In this document: piece after piece, positions 1 through 8,089 of the stretch
How positions within the stretch are numbered: the stretch's first letter is position 1
Layout: the number at the start of each line of letters is the position of its first letter
Assembly: GCF_014845115.1 (NCBI RefSeq)
Contig: NZ_NKUI01000084.1
Coordinates: 1-32,476, forward strand
DNA length: 32,476 nucleotides
DNA from: Methylorubrum zatmanii
GTDB lineage: Bacteria; Pseudomonadota; Alphaproteobacteria; Rhizobiales; Beijerinckiaceae
Direction: 5' to 3'
Made by a program: the position numbers and the translations under genes
Notes under the pieces: model-generated
Told to the model about the DNA's origin: nothing
What the model saw: only the letters and a program-made list of their open reading frames with translations
Database searches by the model: none

Positions 1-1194
1 GGCACCCGCCTCCCGCAGGGTCCGGGCAAGACCGGCGCGGCGCTCGGGCGTATCGAGGGGACCGGCTTCGGCCTCGCGGGCCCACAGCATGTCGACCAGG
101 GGCCGCGCGCCCGCCAGCACCGCCTCGATCGCCGAGGGGCCGCCGGAGCGCATCAGGTCGTCCGGGTCCTGGCCCTGCGGCAGCATCGCCACCCGCAGGG
201 ACTTGCCGGGCTCCAGCGAGGGCAAGGCGACGTCGAGCGCCTTGAAGGCGGCGCGCTGGCCCGCGCCGTCGCCGTCGAAACAGAGGATCGGCTCGTCGGC
301 ATGGCGCCAGAGCAGGGCGAGCTGCTCCTCGGTCAAGGCGGTGCCGAGGGGCGCGACCGTCTCGGGATATCCCGCCAGGGTCATGGCGATGACATCGACA
401 TAACCCTCCACCGCCACGATGCGGCTCTTCTCGTGCGCGGCCTTGCGGGCGGCGTGCAGGTTGTAGAGCATCCGCCCCTTGTGGAAGAGCGGCGTCTCCG
501 GCGAGTTCATGTACTTCGCCTTGGCATCCGCCCGCATCGCCCGGCCGCCGAAGGCGACGACCCGGCCACGGATGTCGAGGATCGGAAACATCACCCGGTC
601 GCGGAACTTGTCGTAGGGGACATTCACACCCTCGGCGGTGGCGAGCAGCCCGAGTTCCAGCATCAGGTCGCGGTCGACGCCCTTGCCGGCGAGGAAGTCG
701 CGCAGGCCGTAGCGCTCCGATTTCGCATAGCCGAGGCGGAAGCGCTTGCGGGTGGCCTCGCTGAGGCCCCGCCGGTCGAGATAGGCCCGCGCCTCGCCGC
801 CCGCAGGGCCGCGCAGCTGCTCCTCGAAGAAGACGGCCGCCAGTTCCATCACCTCGAGGCCGCCCTTGCGGCGCTCCTCGGCCTGCTCGCTCTCGGCGGT
901 CACCTTCGGCAGGGTGACGCCGGCTTCGCTCGCCAGCCGCTCCACCGCTTCGGGAAAGCTGAGCCCTTCCGTTTCCATGAGGAATTTAAAGATGTCGCCG
1001 TGCTTGCCGGACGAGAAGCAGTGATAGAACTGCTTCTGGTCGTTCACGTAGAAGGAGGGCGTCTTCTCCGCGTTGAACGGCGAGAGGCCGCGCCATTCGC
1101 GGCCGGCCTTTTTGAGCCGCACACGGCGGCCGACCACGTCGGAAGCCGGCAGCCTGGCGCGGATTTCTTCGAGGATGTGGGGCGGATAGCGCAC
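1..1194 (-). CDS. dnaG: DNA primase DnaG, N-terminal 398 residues (3' end outside window)
   Basis: Primase that makes RNA primers for DNA replication. Read on the minus strand from a GTG at 1194 (MRYPPHILEEIRARLP, the usual alphaproteobacterial start); no stop occurs before position 1, so about a third of the protein is missing. The N-terminal zinc-binding region is recognisable (LSPFNAEKTPSF, then FYHCFSSGKHGD), but the canonical CPFH and CxxC ligands are replaced by SPFN and CFSSG, so a normal zinc site is unlikely. The TOPRIM catalytic core follows, with EGYVDV near residue 260, FDGDGAG near 305 and QDPDD near 340. It lies downstream of the yqeY-like gene on the same strand, a common alphaproteobacterial arrangement. 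The start is inferred from family alignment because no strong ribosome binding site is visible. Confidence 0.95.
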   Translation of the reverse strand, partial: MRYPPHILEEIRARLPASDVVGRRVRLKKAGREWRGLSPFNAEKTPSFYVNDQKQFYHCFSSGKHGDIFKFLMETEGLSFPEAVERLASEAGVTLPKVTAESEQAEERRKGGLEVMELAAVFFEEQLRGPAGGEARAYLDRRGLSEATRKRFRLGYAKSERYGLRDFLAGKGVDRDLMLELGLLATAEGVNVPYDKFRDRVMFPILDIRGRVVAFGGRAMRADAKAKYMNSPETPLFHKGRMLYNLHAARKAAHEKSRIVAVEGYVDVIAMTLAGYPETVAPLGTALTEEQLALLWRHADEPILCFDGDGAGQRAAFKALDVALPSLEPGKSLRVAMLPQGQDPDDLMRSGGPSAIEAVLAGARPLVDMLWAREAEAGPLDTPERRAGLARTLREAGA

Positions 1195-1319
1195 GGGGTT
1201 CCAGGGCAAGCCGATCGCGTGGACGACGAGGACCGGCCTCGGCCCGGAGTCTAGCGCAGCGCGCCTGCCGGAGTCTTAAGAAGGCTGACCGCCCGCCGCG
1301 CGCTCCCCCGCCGTCAAAC

Positions 1320-1341
1320 GGGATGCCGGTGCCGGCATCCC
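1320..1341 (-). terminator. Hairpin between the yqeY-like gene and dnaG
   Basis: Perfect inverted repeat with 10-bp arms (GGGATGCCGG and CCGGCATCCC) around 2 bases, 9 bases past the stop of the GatB/YqeY-domain gene. On the minus strand it is followed by only a short T run (CGTTTGA), so it is a weak intrinsic terminator or an mRNA 3'-end stabiliser. Confidence 0.5.
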
Positions 1342-1350
1342 GCGGGGAAA

Positions 1351-1809
1351 CTACTTCCCGGCCAGAGCGTCCTTCACCAGGGCGCTGGCGCGGCCGAAAT
1401 CCATACGGCCGGTATACTTGCCCTTCAGCGCGGCGATCACCTTGCCCATGTCCTTCGGACCCGCCGCGCCGGTCTCGGCGATGGCGTCGGCGATGGCAGT
1501 GCGCGTCTCGGCCTCGTCCAGCTGCTGCGGCAGGAAGGTCTGGATGATCTCGGCCTCGGCGCGCTCGCTCTCGGCGAGTTCGGGGCGGCCGCCCTGCTCG
1601 TAGACGCCGGCGGCTTCCTGGCGCTGCTTGATCATCTTCTGGAGCAGGGCGAGGATCTCGTCCTCGCTCGTCTGCTCCTTGCCCTCGCCGCGGGCAGCAA
1701 TGTCCCGATCCTTGAGCGCCGCCTGAATCATGCGCACGGTCGAGAGCTTCTGCTTCTCGCCAGCCTTCATGGCTTCCTTCATTGCGGCGGTGATGCGCTC
1801 GCGCAGCAT
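1351..1809 (-). CDS. GatB/YqeY domain-containing protein
   Basis: Cytosolic 152-residue protein of the YqeY family, related to the tail domain of the GatB subunit of the tRNA-dependent amidotransferase. Such stand-alone proteins are small and helical and are thought to bind tRNA, but their exact role is not settled. The sequence runs MLRERITAAMKEAMKAGEK, then the family signatures STVRMIQAALKDRDI and EIIQTFLPQQLDEAE, and ends in a conserved helical region with GKVIAALKGKYTGRMDFGR. The length is typical. It is divergent from carA, with 190 bases between them, and is followed on the same strand by dnaG. A GGAG lies about ten bases upstream of the ATG. Confidence 0.9.
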   Translation of the reverse strand: MLRERITAAMKEAMKAGEKQKLSTVRMIQAALKDRDIAARGEGKEQTSEDEILALLQKMIKQRQEAAGVYEQGGRPELAESERAEAEIIQTFLPQQLDEAETRTAIADAIAETGAAGPKDMGKVIAALKGKYTGRMDFGRASALVKDALAGK

Positions 1810-1999
1810 GATGACATGACTCCAGTCGGATGTTTTGGCGCAGGTGCCCTGCTTGTCCAGGGCGTTGCGCAGGGGAGATCCCGCGCCCAGATTGACCCGG
1901 ACGCGGCCGGCTCGCTATGAGCCCCCGCAAGATCCCGCATGACCCGGCGGCCCGAATGAGCGGCCGCGGGAAGCGGCGGACATAAGCCGGATCGGAGCC

Positions 2000-3238
2000 A
2001 TGCTGCAAGACGAACCCGCGACCCTGCGCGCCGATCCTGCGCGTACCAACCCGGAACCCTGGAGCGAACCGCTCGTCACGGCTCTTCTCGTGCTCGCCGA
2101 CGGCACCGTGCTCGAAGGCTACGGCATCGGCCAGACCGGCCTCGCCGACGGCGAGGTTTGTTTCAACACGGCGATGACGGGCTATCAGGAGATCCTGACC
2201 GATCCGTCCTATGCCGGGCAGATCGTCACCTTCACCTTCCCGCATATCGGCAATGTCGGCACCAACGACGAGGATCTCGAGAGCCTCGAGGCGGCCCCGG
2301 CCTCCGGCGTGCGCGGGGCGGTGATCGCCTCGGCGGTGACCAAGCCCTCGAACTGGCGCTCCTCCTCGCATCTCGACGGCTGGCTGAAGGCCCGCGGCAT
2401 CGTCGGCATCACCGGCATCGACACGCGGGCGCTGACGGCGCTGATTCGCGACAACGGCATGCCGAACGCGGTGATCGCCAACGACCCGCAGGGCCAATTC
2501 GACCGCGAGGCGCTCAAGAAGCGCGCGGCGGCGCTCGCGCCGATGGAGGGCCTCGACCTCGTGCCCCCGGTGACCTCCCGCGAAACCACCGCCTGGACCG
2601 AGACCGTCTGGGCGGTGAAGGGCGGCTACGGCTCCCGGGCGCCGGGCCAGGGCCTCAAGGTGGTCGCCATCGATTACGGCGTGAAGCGCAACATCCTGCG
2701 CCTCCTGGCCGAGGCCGGCTGCGACGTCACCGTGGTGCCCGCCACCACCAAGGCCGAGGACATCCTGGCGATGAAGCCGGACGGCGTGTTCCTCTCCAAC
2801 GGTCCCGGCGATCCGGCGGCGACCGGCGAATATGCCGTGCCGGTGATCCGCAGGCTCCTGGACGAGAAGGTGCCGACCTTCGGCATCTGCCTCGGCCACC
2901 AGCTCATGGGCCTCGCCCTCGGCGGGCGCACGGTGAAGATGGGCCAGGGCCATCACGGCGCGAACCATCCGGTGAAGGACCACACCACCGGCAAGGTCGA
3001 GATCGTCTCGATGAATCACGGCTTCGCCGTCGATCCGCAGAGCCTGCCCGAGACGGCGGTCGAAACCCACGTCTCGCTGTTCGACGGCTCGAATTGCGGC
3101 CTGTCGCTCACCGACCGTCCGGCCTTCTCGGTGCAGCACCACCCGGAGGCCTCGCCGGGCCCGCGCGACAGCCATTACCTGTTCGAGCGCTTCGTGAAGC
3201 TGATGCGCGAGAACCGGCCGGAGACCGTGCGGTCGTAA
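2000..3238 (+). CDS. carA: Carbamoyl-phosphate synthase small (glutaminase) subunit
   Basis: Glutamine-hydrolysing subunit of carbamoyl-phosphate synthase. It passes ammonia to CarB for arginine and pyrimidine synthesis. The protein has 412 residues. The N-terminal CPSase small-chain domain (LVLADGTVLEGYGIG, CFNTAMTGYQEILTDPSY, GITGIDTRALT) is followed by a class I glutamine amidotransferase domain. The nucleophile is Cys297 in GICLGHQ, and the His381/Glu383 pair sits in QHHPEASPGP. The SNGPGDP motif is also present. The start ATG follows GGAG; the 25-residue leader before LVTALLVLADG is normal for alphaproteobacteria. It is divergent from the yqeY-like gene. carB is not in the window. Confidence 0.97.
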   Translation: MLQDEPATLRADPARTNPEPWSEPLVTALLVLADGTVLEGYGIGQTGLADGEVCFNTAMTGYQEILTDPSYAGQIVTFTFPHIGNVGTNDEDLESLEAAPASGVRGAVIASAVTKPSNWRSSSHLDGWLKARGIVGITGIDTRALTALIRDNGMPNAVIANDPQGQFDREALKKRAAALAPMEGLDLVPPVTSRETTAWTETVWAVKGGYGSRAPGQGLKVVAIDYGVKRNILRLLAEAGCDVTVVPATTKAEDILAMKPDGVFLSNGPGDPAATGEYAVPVIRRLLDEKVPTFGICLGHQLMGLALGGRTVKMGQGHHGANHPVKDHTTGKVEIVSMNHGFAVDPQSLPETAVETHVSLFDGSNCGLSLTDRPAFSVQHHPEASPGPRDSHYLFERFVKLMRENRPETVRS

Positions 3239-3246
3239 TCGTACCC

Positions 3247-3270
3247 GACGGCGGCCCGGGGGCCGCCGTC
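3247..3270 (+). terminator. Hairpin after carA
   Basis: Perfect inverted repeat with 10-bp GC-rich arms (GACGGCGGCC and GGCCGCCGTC) and a 4-base loop, 8 bases after the carA stop. No T run follows on the plus strand; an A run at about 3282-3287 follows instead. It is a likely transcript 3' end, but not a textbook intrinsic terminator. Confidence 0.5.
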
Positions 3271-3365
3271 TCCCCGTCATAAAAAACCCCAGCTTCCCCC
3301 CCATCACCCGGCTCATGGCCGGATCGGACAAGAATCAGCGGCCGGGACAGTTGGGGGCTTGCCGG

Positions 3366-3740
3366 ATGACGCTCGACGACGCGCGCGACGACTTCTCGCG
3401 CCTGCATCGCCTGTTCACGTTTCACCTGGGCGTGGCGGTCGGCCTGTCCTGGCTGACCACCGCCTACGCGGCGGTGTCGGCTCCATGGGTGCGCAACATC
3501 CGCGCCCTGATCGACCCGACCGGACCGGTGCGGATCGAGAGCACGCTCTCCTATCTCTTCGTGATGCCGGCGGTGCTGACGCTGGCCTGGGCCTCCGCCT
3601 ATTTCGGCCGCGAAACCATGCGCCGCCTCCAAACCCTGCCGAACCAGACCCTGGAATTCGCCGCCGCGGCGATGGTGGCCTTCGGCGTGTTCTACCTCTC
3701 GATCGACCGGGCGGTCGCCGTCATCAGCGCCGGGTTCTGA
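3366..3740 (+). CDS. Small three-helix membrane protein of unknown function
   Basis: About 124 residues. Three hydrophobic stretches are visible: HLGVAVGLSWLTTAYAAV, LFVMPAVLTLAWASAYF and FAAAAMVAFGVFYLSI. This suggests a polytopic inner-membrane protein. I recognise no family motif. An ATG at 3315 in the same frame would add 17 polar residues; the ATG at 3366 is preferred because GGGGG lies about ten bases upstream and the protein then starts with a short acidic segment (MTLDDARDDF) before the first helix. It reads away from carA and converges on the parDE pair, ending 14 bases from the toxin stop. No function is assigned. Confidence 0.65.
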   Translation: MTLDDARDDFSRLHRLFTFHLGVAVGLSWLTTAYAAVSAPWVRNIRALIDPTGPVRIESTLSYLFVMPAVLTLAWASAYFGRETMRRLQTLPNQTLEFAAAAMVAFGVFYLSIDRAVAVISAGF

Positions 3741-3754
3741 CCCCCGCGTCGAGG

Positions 3755-4054
3755 TCATCGAACCTCGATATCGTCGCGCCCGATGTCGCGATAGCCGTTC
3801 AGGACGCGGATCAAGGTGATCCCGTCCTGAACCGGACAATAAAACAATACGAAGTTGCCGACTGGAAAGCTGCGGAGACTACGCGCCAGTTCCGGCCGAG
3901 AGCGGCCGGCATGCGGATTGTCGGACAGCATCACCATCACGCTCTCGATCCGATCGAGGAGCCTGTCGGCGGCGGCTTCGTTGTGATCGGCGACGTAGTT
4001 CCAGAGATCGAGAAGGTCTTGAAGCGCGCGGGGGCTGCGTGAGACGTTACCCAC
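3755..4054 (-). CDS. ParE/RelE-family toxin of a type II toxin-antitoxin pair
   Basis: Small basic protein with the ParE/RelE fold signatures: SPRALQDLLDLWNYVA at the N terminus, a central RLLDRIESVMVML, HAGRSRPELARSLRSFPVGNFVLFY, and IRVLNGYRDI near the end. ParE members usually inhibit DNA gyrase; RelE members cut ribosome-bound mRNA. The wording here (SPRA, LRSFPVGNFVLFY, RDI) fits ParE better. The start is uncertain. A GTG at 4054 overlaps the antitoxin stop by 8 bases and follows AAGAAG; a TTG at 4078 in the same frame would add 8 residues. It is the second gene of the pair and is probably co-transcribed with the antitoxin. Toxicity is inferred. Confidence 0.88.
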   Translation of the reverse strand: MGNVSRSPRALQDLLDLWNYVADHNEAAADRLLDRIESVMVMLSDNPHAGRSRPELARSLRSFPVGNFVLFYCPVQDGITLIRVLNGYRDIGRDDIEVR

Positions 4055-4322
4055 GCGAGGCTTCTTTTCGTCCCGCAACTCTTAGAGCCCGTGCCTCGGC
4101 CTTGATGGCAGCGATATCGAGCGGTTCCGCCGGTCCGCTTTCGAGACCTTCCTGAATGTCGCGGCGTAGGGCTTCCAGCTTGGCGGAGCGAAGCTGCTCG
4201 CGCTCCTCCATCAGACGCAGCCCGTCACGCACTACCTCACTGGCCGAGGCGTAACGACCGCTCTCGACCAACCTCGTCACGAACTGCTCGAAGTGATCTC
4301 CCAACGTGTAGCTTGACGCCAT
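4047..4322 (-). CDS. ParD-family antitoxin
   Basis: Antitoxin of 91 residues that should bind and neutralise the adjacent ParE-like toxin and repress the operon. The N-terminal ribbon-helix-helix region is visible (SSYTLGDHFEQFVTRLVESGRYASASEVVRDGLRLM, residues 2-37, quoted here in overlapping pieces: YTLGDHFEQFV, SGRYASASEVVRDGL). This YxSxSEVVRxxLRL pattern is characteristic of ParD/CopG-like proteins. The C-terminal half is charged and probably wraps the toxin. GGGAGAG sits just upstream of the ATG. A perfect palindrome 25-43 bases upstream is the probable operator. Confidence 0.9.
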   Translation of the reverse strand: MASSYTLGDHFEQFVTRLVESGRYASASEVVRDGLRLMEEREQLRSAKLEALRRDIQEGLESGPAEPLDIAAIKAEARALRVAGRKEASRG

Positions 4323-4346
4323 CGCATCTCTCCCGACACCCGGCAG

Positions 4347-4365
4347 AATATCACTTTATGATATT
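4347..4365 (-). promoter_or_regulatory. Palindromic operator/promoter of the parDE-like operon
   Basis: AATATCA and TGATATT form perfect 7-bp arms around a 5-base spacer. This AT-rich island lies in GC-rich surroundings, 25-43 bases upstream of the antitoxin ATG. Ribbon-helix-helix antitoxins typically bind such short palindromes over their own promoter. The right place and symmetry are seen; binding by ParD is inferred. TATCAT within it could serve as a -10 element, but no convincing -35 is visible. Confidence 0.7.
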
Positions 4366-4446
4366 TCTGAAATGGTCTGGCTTGCTCGGCGAAACAAGTG
4401 CAGCCGGTCTCGGGGACGGCCCTGAATGGGACGTTACGAGAAGATC

Positions 4447-7113
4447 CTACTCCGCCCCCACCAAGCGTCTCACCTCGCCATCGGCGAGCAGGCGGGTGAG
4501 GCGGCGCTCGGCCTCCGCCTCCGCAGCGATCACAAGCCCGCCGCAGACCACATTGCGACCGCTGAAGGCGTAGCGCAGCATCGGCGCCGGCATCAGTCCA
4601 CCCGCTCCCGAAGCGACGAAGCCCTGCATCGCATGGGCGCGGTCATCGCGGCCGACCGCGATCTCCATCCCCGCCGCACGGCCCTTCACCGCGAAGCCGA
4701 AGACTTCGAGACGCCGGCCCTCCTGCTGGGCGAGCGCCCGGCGCGGTCCGGACAGGGCGACCAGGGCATCGGGCGAGAGATGCAGCAGCCCCTCGAAGGA
4801 CAGGGCGTGCCCGGCCCGCGCAAAACGGTCGATCACCGCCATGCCGCTCACGTCGTCGAGCACGACGAAGATGCGGGCATGGGCATAGTCCGGACCATGC
4901 ACCGTAGTGGTCAGGGCGAAGACCTGCGCGCCGTCGAGGGCGTGGCGGGCGGTGAGCCGTGCGGAGCCGGCCGCCGGCTCGCGCCCGTCGGGAAACGCGA
5001 CATTGTGGGCACGGGGAGACAGCAGATAGTGCCGCGCCGGGCCGACCTCGACTCCGTCCGCGCCGCCGCCCTCGACGATCCAGCGCCGCGATCCGCTGGC
5101 GAAGGTGAAGGAGGTGCAGTCCCGGTGCCCGTGCGGCGATTGGGTGGCATGGGTGAGGGCGAAATGGCCCCAGCCCGCCTCCGTCCCGTCATGGCGCAGG
5201 GCGATCATCTCCGCACTCCGCCCCTCCGGGAGCGGCAAGACCTCGCGCTCCGCCACGAGATCGCGACCTTGAGCGAAGGCGAGCCGGGCGAGCCAGCCGG
5301 CATGGTCGAGGCCGGCGGGGCAATCGCCGAAAGCTGGGAGCCGGCCGCCGGGATCGAGCAGACCGGCCAGCCCCGGTAGGGCCGCCTCGACCCGGAAGCG
5401 GATCGCCGGCCCCGGCTCTGCCTCGCCGAGCGCCGACGAGACGGCCTGCCCCAGGCTCAGCAGTTCCAGGCGGCGCACGGGCGAGGCCTCCGCGAAGGCT
5501 CCGTCCTCGGGCAGCAGCGCGTCGAAACCGTGCGCGAGGCTCTCGCGGGCGAGGGAATCCCAATGCGCGGCGAAGGGAAAGCGCGGGAGCATCCGCGCCA
5601 AGGCGAACAAGGCGGTCGCCGCCTGGATGCCGTGCAGGGCTCGCGCCAGGGCATTCTGCCCAACGATCTCGGCCAGGGCGAAACCGTGCCGCGCGGCTTC
5701 CGCGGCGATGGCAGCGCATGTGGAATCGTCGCCCACCTCCGACAGAAGGCTCGCCAGGACATCGCCGCGGGGCGCGAGGGCGGCGGGGTGCAGGCTCAAC
5801 GGGTCCGCCGGCTGCCCCCAGGGATTGGCCCGCGACCACGCCGCGGCCAAGGTGCGGGCACGGCTGAGGCCCTCCGGAAGCGCGGCCAGCGGCAGCAGCC
5901 AGGACAGCGATTGGTAGGCGAGGCGCCATGCCACCGACCGGAACGGATCCTCGCGCCAGTCGGGCGCCTCGGGCAGGGTCCAGTCCGGCAGGCCGGCGAG
6001 GCTCAGGACGACGCCGTCCCCGTCGAGGCAGGCGCTGCGGTCGGGACCGCTGCGCAAGGCTCGCGCCTCGGCGAGGATCGGTTCGCCCGTGCCCGATCCG
6101 TCCAGCCAGGTAGCGGGCGCGTCCTCGGACAGACCGAGCCGGTCGGCGAGGCGAGCGAGGAAGGCGGGCGCATCGAGGAGATCGTCGCCGCACAGGCTCT
6201 CCAGGCGGAACGCATCCTCAAGGGCGAGTTCCGGCACGCCGATCAGTTCGACCTCCGGCGGCGTCTCGGCATCCTCCCAGGGGCCGAAATCCAGCTCGAC
6301 GGCAGCGGCCCCGTCCGGCGGATGCAGGGCCAGGGTGAAGCGGCGGGCCTGAGGCTGGGCCGAGAGGTTGATGACCGCCCCGAGCCCCGGCACGGAGACC
6401 GCGTTGGCATAGGGGGGAGCGATCTCCGCGCCTTGCGCGTCCCGGTAGACGAGGCGGACGCGGGCGGCGTGCTCGTCGGCCCGCGCGGCGTAGATCTGTC
6501 CGCGCAGGGCCAGGGCGATGTCCTGCGGCAGGGCGTAGGCGAGCCGGATGCCGGACCCATCGAGCCGCCGCCGGCACGGCGCCGAGAGCGGGTCGGCCTC
6601 GCCGAGGAGAAGAAGCGGGTCGGCCACGGTGAAGGCGCGGGTGTTGCGCCAGGAGCGGAAGGTGACGACGAGGCCGACGGCCTGTTCCGGCACGCGGAAG
6701 GCGGTGCGGAAGCAGCCAGCCCCTTCGCCGCCGAGAAGCGCCGGACCTGGGATCCAGGCCACCTGCGGATCGAGCAGGCTGCGGACGAGACCCGGCACAT
6801 GGTCGAGATCGAGGCTCGACCCGTCCGCCGCCAGGAAGTCGAAGCCGATGGCCGCGCAATCGACGGCGAGCGCCGCCTCCTCGTCGCCGTCGAAGGCGAG
6901 GCTGCAGTGCAGGCAGGCCCAGGCACCGGAGGGCAGGCCGGAGAAGCTCAGGCTCGCCCGCGCGAACCGGGCATTGGCCGCGATCCGGTGCCGCCCCTCG
7001 CGCCCGTCCGGCCCGGCGCCGCCGCCATAGCGGACGGCGGCCGGCATCACGGCTCCCGCACGGCCTGCTTCGGGAGCAGAGGCGGCGCCGGCTCTCTCGT
7101 CGATCTCGTCCAT
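4447..7113 (-). CDS. Heparinase II/III-like protein (putative polysaccharide lyase)
   Basis: Large protein of up to 888 residues. The C-terminal third resembles the heparinase II/III-like domain: THATQSPHGHRDCTSFTF near residue 655-675, RWIVEGGG, then RAHNVAFPDG, the layout in which this family places its catalytic histidine region and RxHNTV-type segment. The middle (residues about 320-620) looks like the alpha-helical toroid of such lyases. The N-terminal part has beta-rich segments of no clear family. No signal peptide is evident, unlike secreted lyases, so it may act on intracellular or cell-surface polysaccharide; the substrate is unknown. The start could be the ATG at 7113 or an in-frame ATG about 22 codons later. 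It is divergent from flgB with 160 bases between. A link to capsule or motility is inference only. Confidence 0.75.
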   Translation of the reverse strand: MDEIDERAGAASAPEAGRAGAVMPAAVRYGGGAGPDGREGRHRIAANARFARASLSFSGLPSGAWACLHCSLAFDGDEEAALAVDCAAIGFDFLAADGSSLDLDHVPGLVRSLLDPQVAWIPGPALLGGEGAGCFRTAFRVPEQAVGLVVTFRSWRNTRAFTVADPLLLLGEADPLSAPCRRRLDGSGIRLAYALPQDIALALRGQIYAARADEHAARVRLVYRDAQGAEIAPPYANAVSVPGLGAVINLSAQPQARRFTLALHPPDGAAAVELDFGPWEDAETPPEVELIGVPELALEDAFRLESLCGDDLLDAPAFLARLADRLGLSEDAPATWLDGSGTGEPILAEARALRSGPDRSACLDGDGVVLSLAGLPDWTLPEAPDWREDPFRSVAWRLAYQSLSWLLPLAALPEGLSRARTLAAAWSRANPWGQPADPLSLHPAALAPRGDVLASLLSEVGDDSTCAAIAAEAARHGFALAEIVGQNALARALHGIQAATALFALARMLPRFPFAAHWDSLARESLAHGFDALLPEDGAFAEASPVRRLELLSLGQAVSSALGEAEPGPAIRFRVEAALPGLAGLLDPGGRLPAFGDCPAGLDHAGWLARLAFAQGRDLVAEREVLPLPEGRSAEMIALRHDGTEAGWGHFALTHATQSPHGHRDCTSFTFASGSRRWIVEGGGADGVEVGPARHYLLSPRAHNVAFPDGREPAAGSARLTARHALDGAQVFALTTTVHGPDYAHARIFVVLDDVSGMAVIDRFARAGHALSFEGLLHLSPDALVALSGPRRALAQQEGRRLEVFGFAVKGRAAGMEIAVGRDDRAHAMQGFVASGAGGLMPAPMLRYAFSGRNVVCGGLVIAAEAEAERRLTRLLADGEVRRLVGAE

Positions 7114-7273
7114 CGGCTGCAGGCGCTACCGTCCGGGCCGTCCCTGTCAAGCAAAGAGCCAGCCTCGTGCAAGATTGCCGGCCTAAACCCGCATCCATGA
7201 CGCAGGCTTCGCCATTCGGCCGCCTGCCCGAATTCAGCGGCTTTCACAGGAATCTCGGAATGGGGACGTTGCC

Positions 7274-7663
7274 ATGACGACGGGCGTCTACCTGTTCGAC
7301 CTCGCTTCGCAGCACGCGCGCTACCTCGCCGTGCGGCAGGCGACCATCGCCGGCAACGTCGCCAACGCCAACACGGCCGATTACAAGGCGCGGGACGTGC
7401 TGCCCTTCGCCCAGGTGCTGGCCAGGACCGGGCTCGACATGGCCTCGACCGCCGGCACCCATTTGGAAGCTCAGGGCAGCCGCATTCCCGTGCGCGAGAC
7501 GCAGCCCCGCGAGGGCTGGGACGTCCTCGAATCCTCCAGCTCGGTCAGCCTCGAGCAGGAGATGCTCAAGGCCAGCGACGTCTCCCGGCAGCACAACCTC
7601 GACACGGCCGTGGTGAAGTCGTTCCACCGCATGCTGATGGCGGCGACGAAGAGCGGGTCATGA
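7274..7663 (+). CDS. flgB: Flagellar basal-body rod protein FlgB
   Basis: Proximal rod subunit of 129 residues, the first gene of a plus-strand operon running to fliP. It has the N-terminal rod/hook signature (YLAVRQATIAGNVANANTADYKARD), in which the GNVANANTxxYKA pattern is diagnostic of FlgB, and a C-terminal helix (DVSRQHNLDTAVVKSFHRML) that pairs with it in the assembled rod. It is exported without a cleaved signal. GGGGA lies about eight bases upstream of the ATG, and the 160-base gap to the divergent heparinase-like gene must hold the operon promoter. It overlaps flgC by four bases (ATGA). Confidence 0.96.
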   Translation: MTTGVYLFDLASQHARYLAVRQATIAGNVANANTADYKARDVLPFAQVLARTGLDMASTAGTHLEAQGSRIPVRETQPREGWDVLESSSSVSLEQEMLKASDVSRQHNLDTAVVKSFHRMLMAATKSGS

Positions 7664-8076
7664 TCGATCCCCTGCTCTCCGCCTCCCGGCTCGCCAGCGC
7701 CGGCCTCGAAGCGCAATCGGTGCGCATGCGGGTCGTCTCCGAGAACCTCGCCAACGCCCAATCCACCGGCGCGACGCCGGGCGCCGACCCCTATTCGCGC
7801 AAGACGGTGACCTTCCAGGCCGCCCTCGACCGGGCGGCGGGGATCGCCTCCGTGCGCCTGCGCGAGATCGGCACCGACAAGACGCCGTTCCGCACCGAGC
7901 ACGATCCGGCCAACCCGGCGGCGGACGAGAACGGCAACGTCAAGCTGCCCAACGTGAACATGCTCGTCGAGATGGCGGACATGCGCGAGGCCAACCGCTC
8001 CTACGAGGCGAACCTCCAGGTCATCAAGCAGGCCCGGGCCATGGTCGCCAGCGTCATCGATCTCCTGAAGTCCTAA
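7660..8076 (+). CDS. flgC: Flagellar basal-body rod protein FlgC
   Basis: Rod subunit of 138 residues. The N terminus carries the flagellar rod motif (LEAQSVRMRVVSENLANAQSTG). The C terminus has the FlgC hallmarks VNMLVEMADMREANRSYEANL followed by a helix ending VIDLLKS (first motif quoted in part: MADMREANRSYEANL). It builds the proximal rod with FlgB and FlgF outside the MS ring. Its ATG overlaps the flgB stop as ATGA, so translation is probably coupled. fliE follows 13 bases downstream. Confidence 0.96.
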   Translation: MIDPLLSASRLASAGLEAQSVRMRVVSENLANAQSTGATPGADPYSRKTVTFQAALDRAAGIASVRLREIGTDKTPFRTEHDPANPAADENGNVKLPNVNMLVEMADMREANRSYEANLQVIKQARAMVASVIDLLKS

Positions 8077-8089
8077 AGGCATCGCACCG

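Noticed and set aside
1847..1860. Small inverted repeat (GCAGG-TGC-CCTGC) in the yqeY-carA gap as a riboswitch or attenuator
   Set aside because: Stem of only 5 bp with no further structure or T run; short repeats of this size are expected by chance at this GC content.
986..3331. 781-codon open frame on the minus strand across yqeY, the intergenic region and antisense to carA
   Set aside because: Its product is Arg/Gly/His-rich with no family features and overlaps well-identified genes; long antisense frames are normal in this GC-rich codon usage.
5530..7200. 556-codon plus-strand frame opposite the heparinase-like gene
   Set aside because: Arg/Gly-rich shadow with no recognisable domain; the minus-strand reading has a coherent lyase-like domain.
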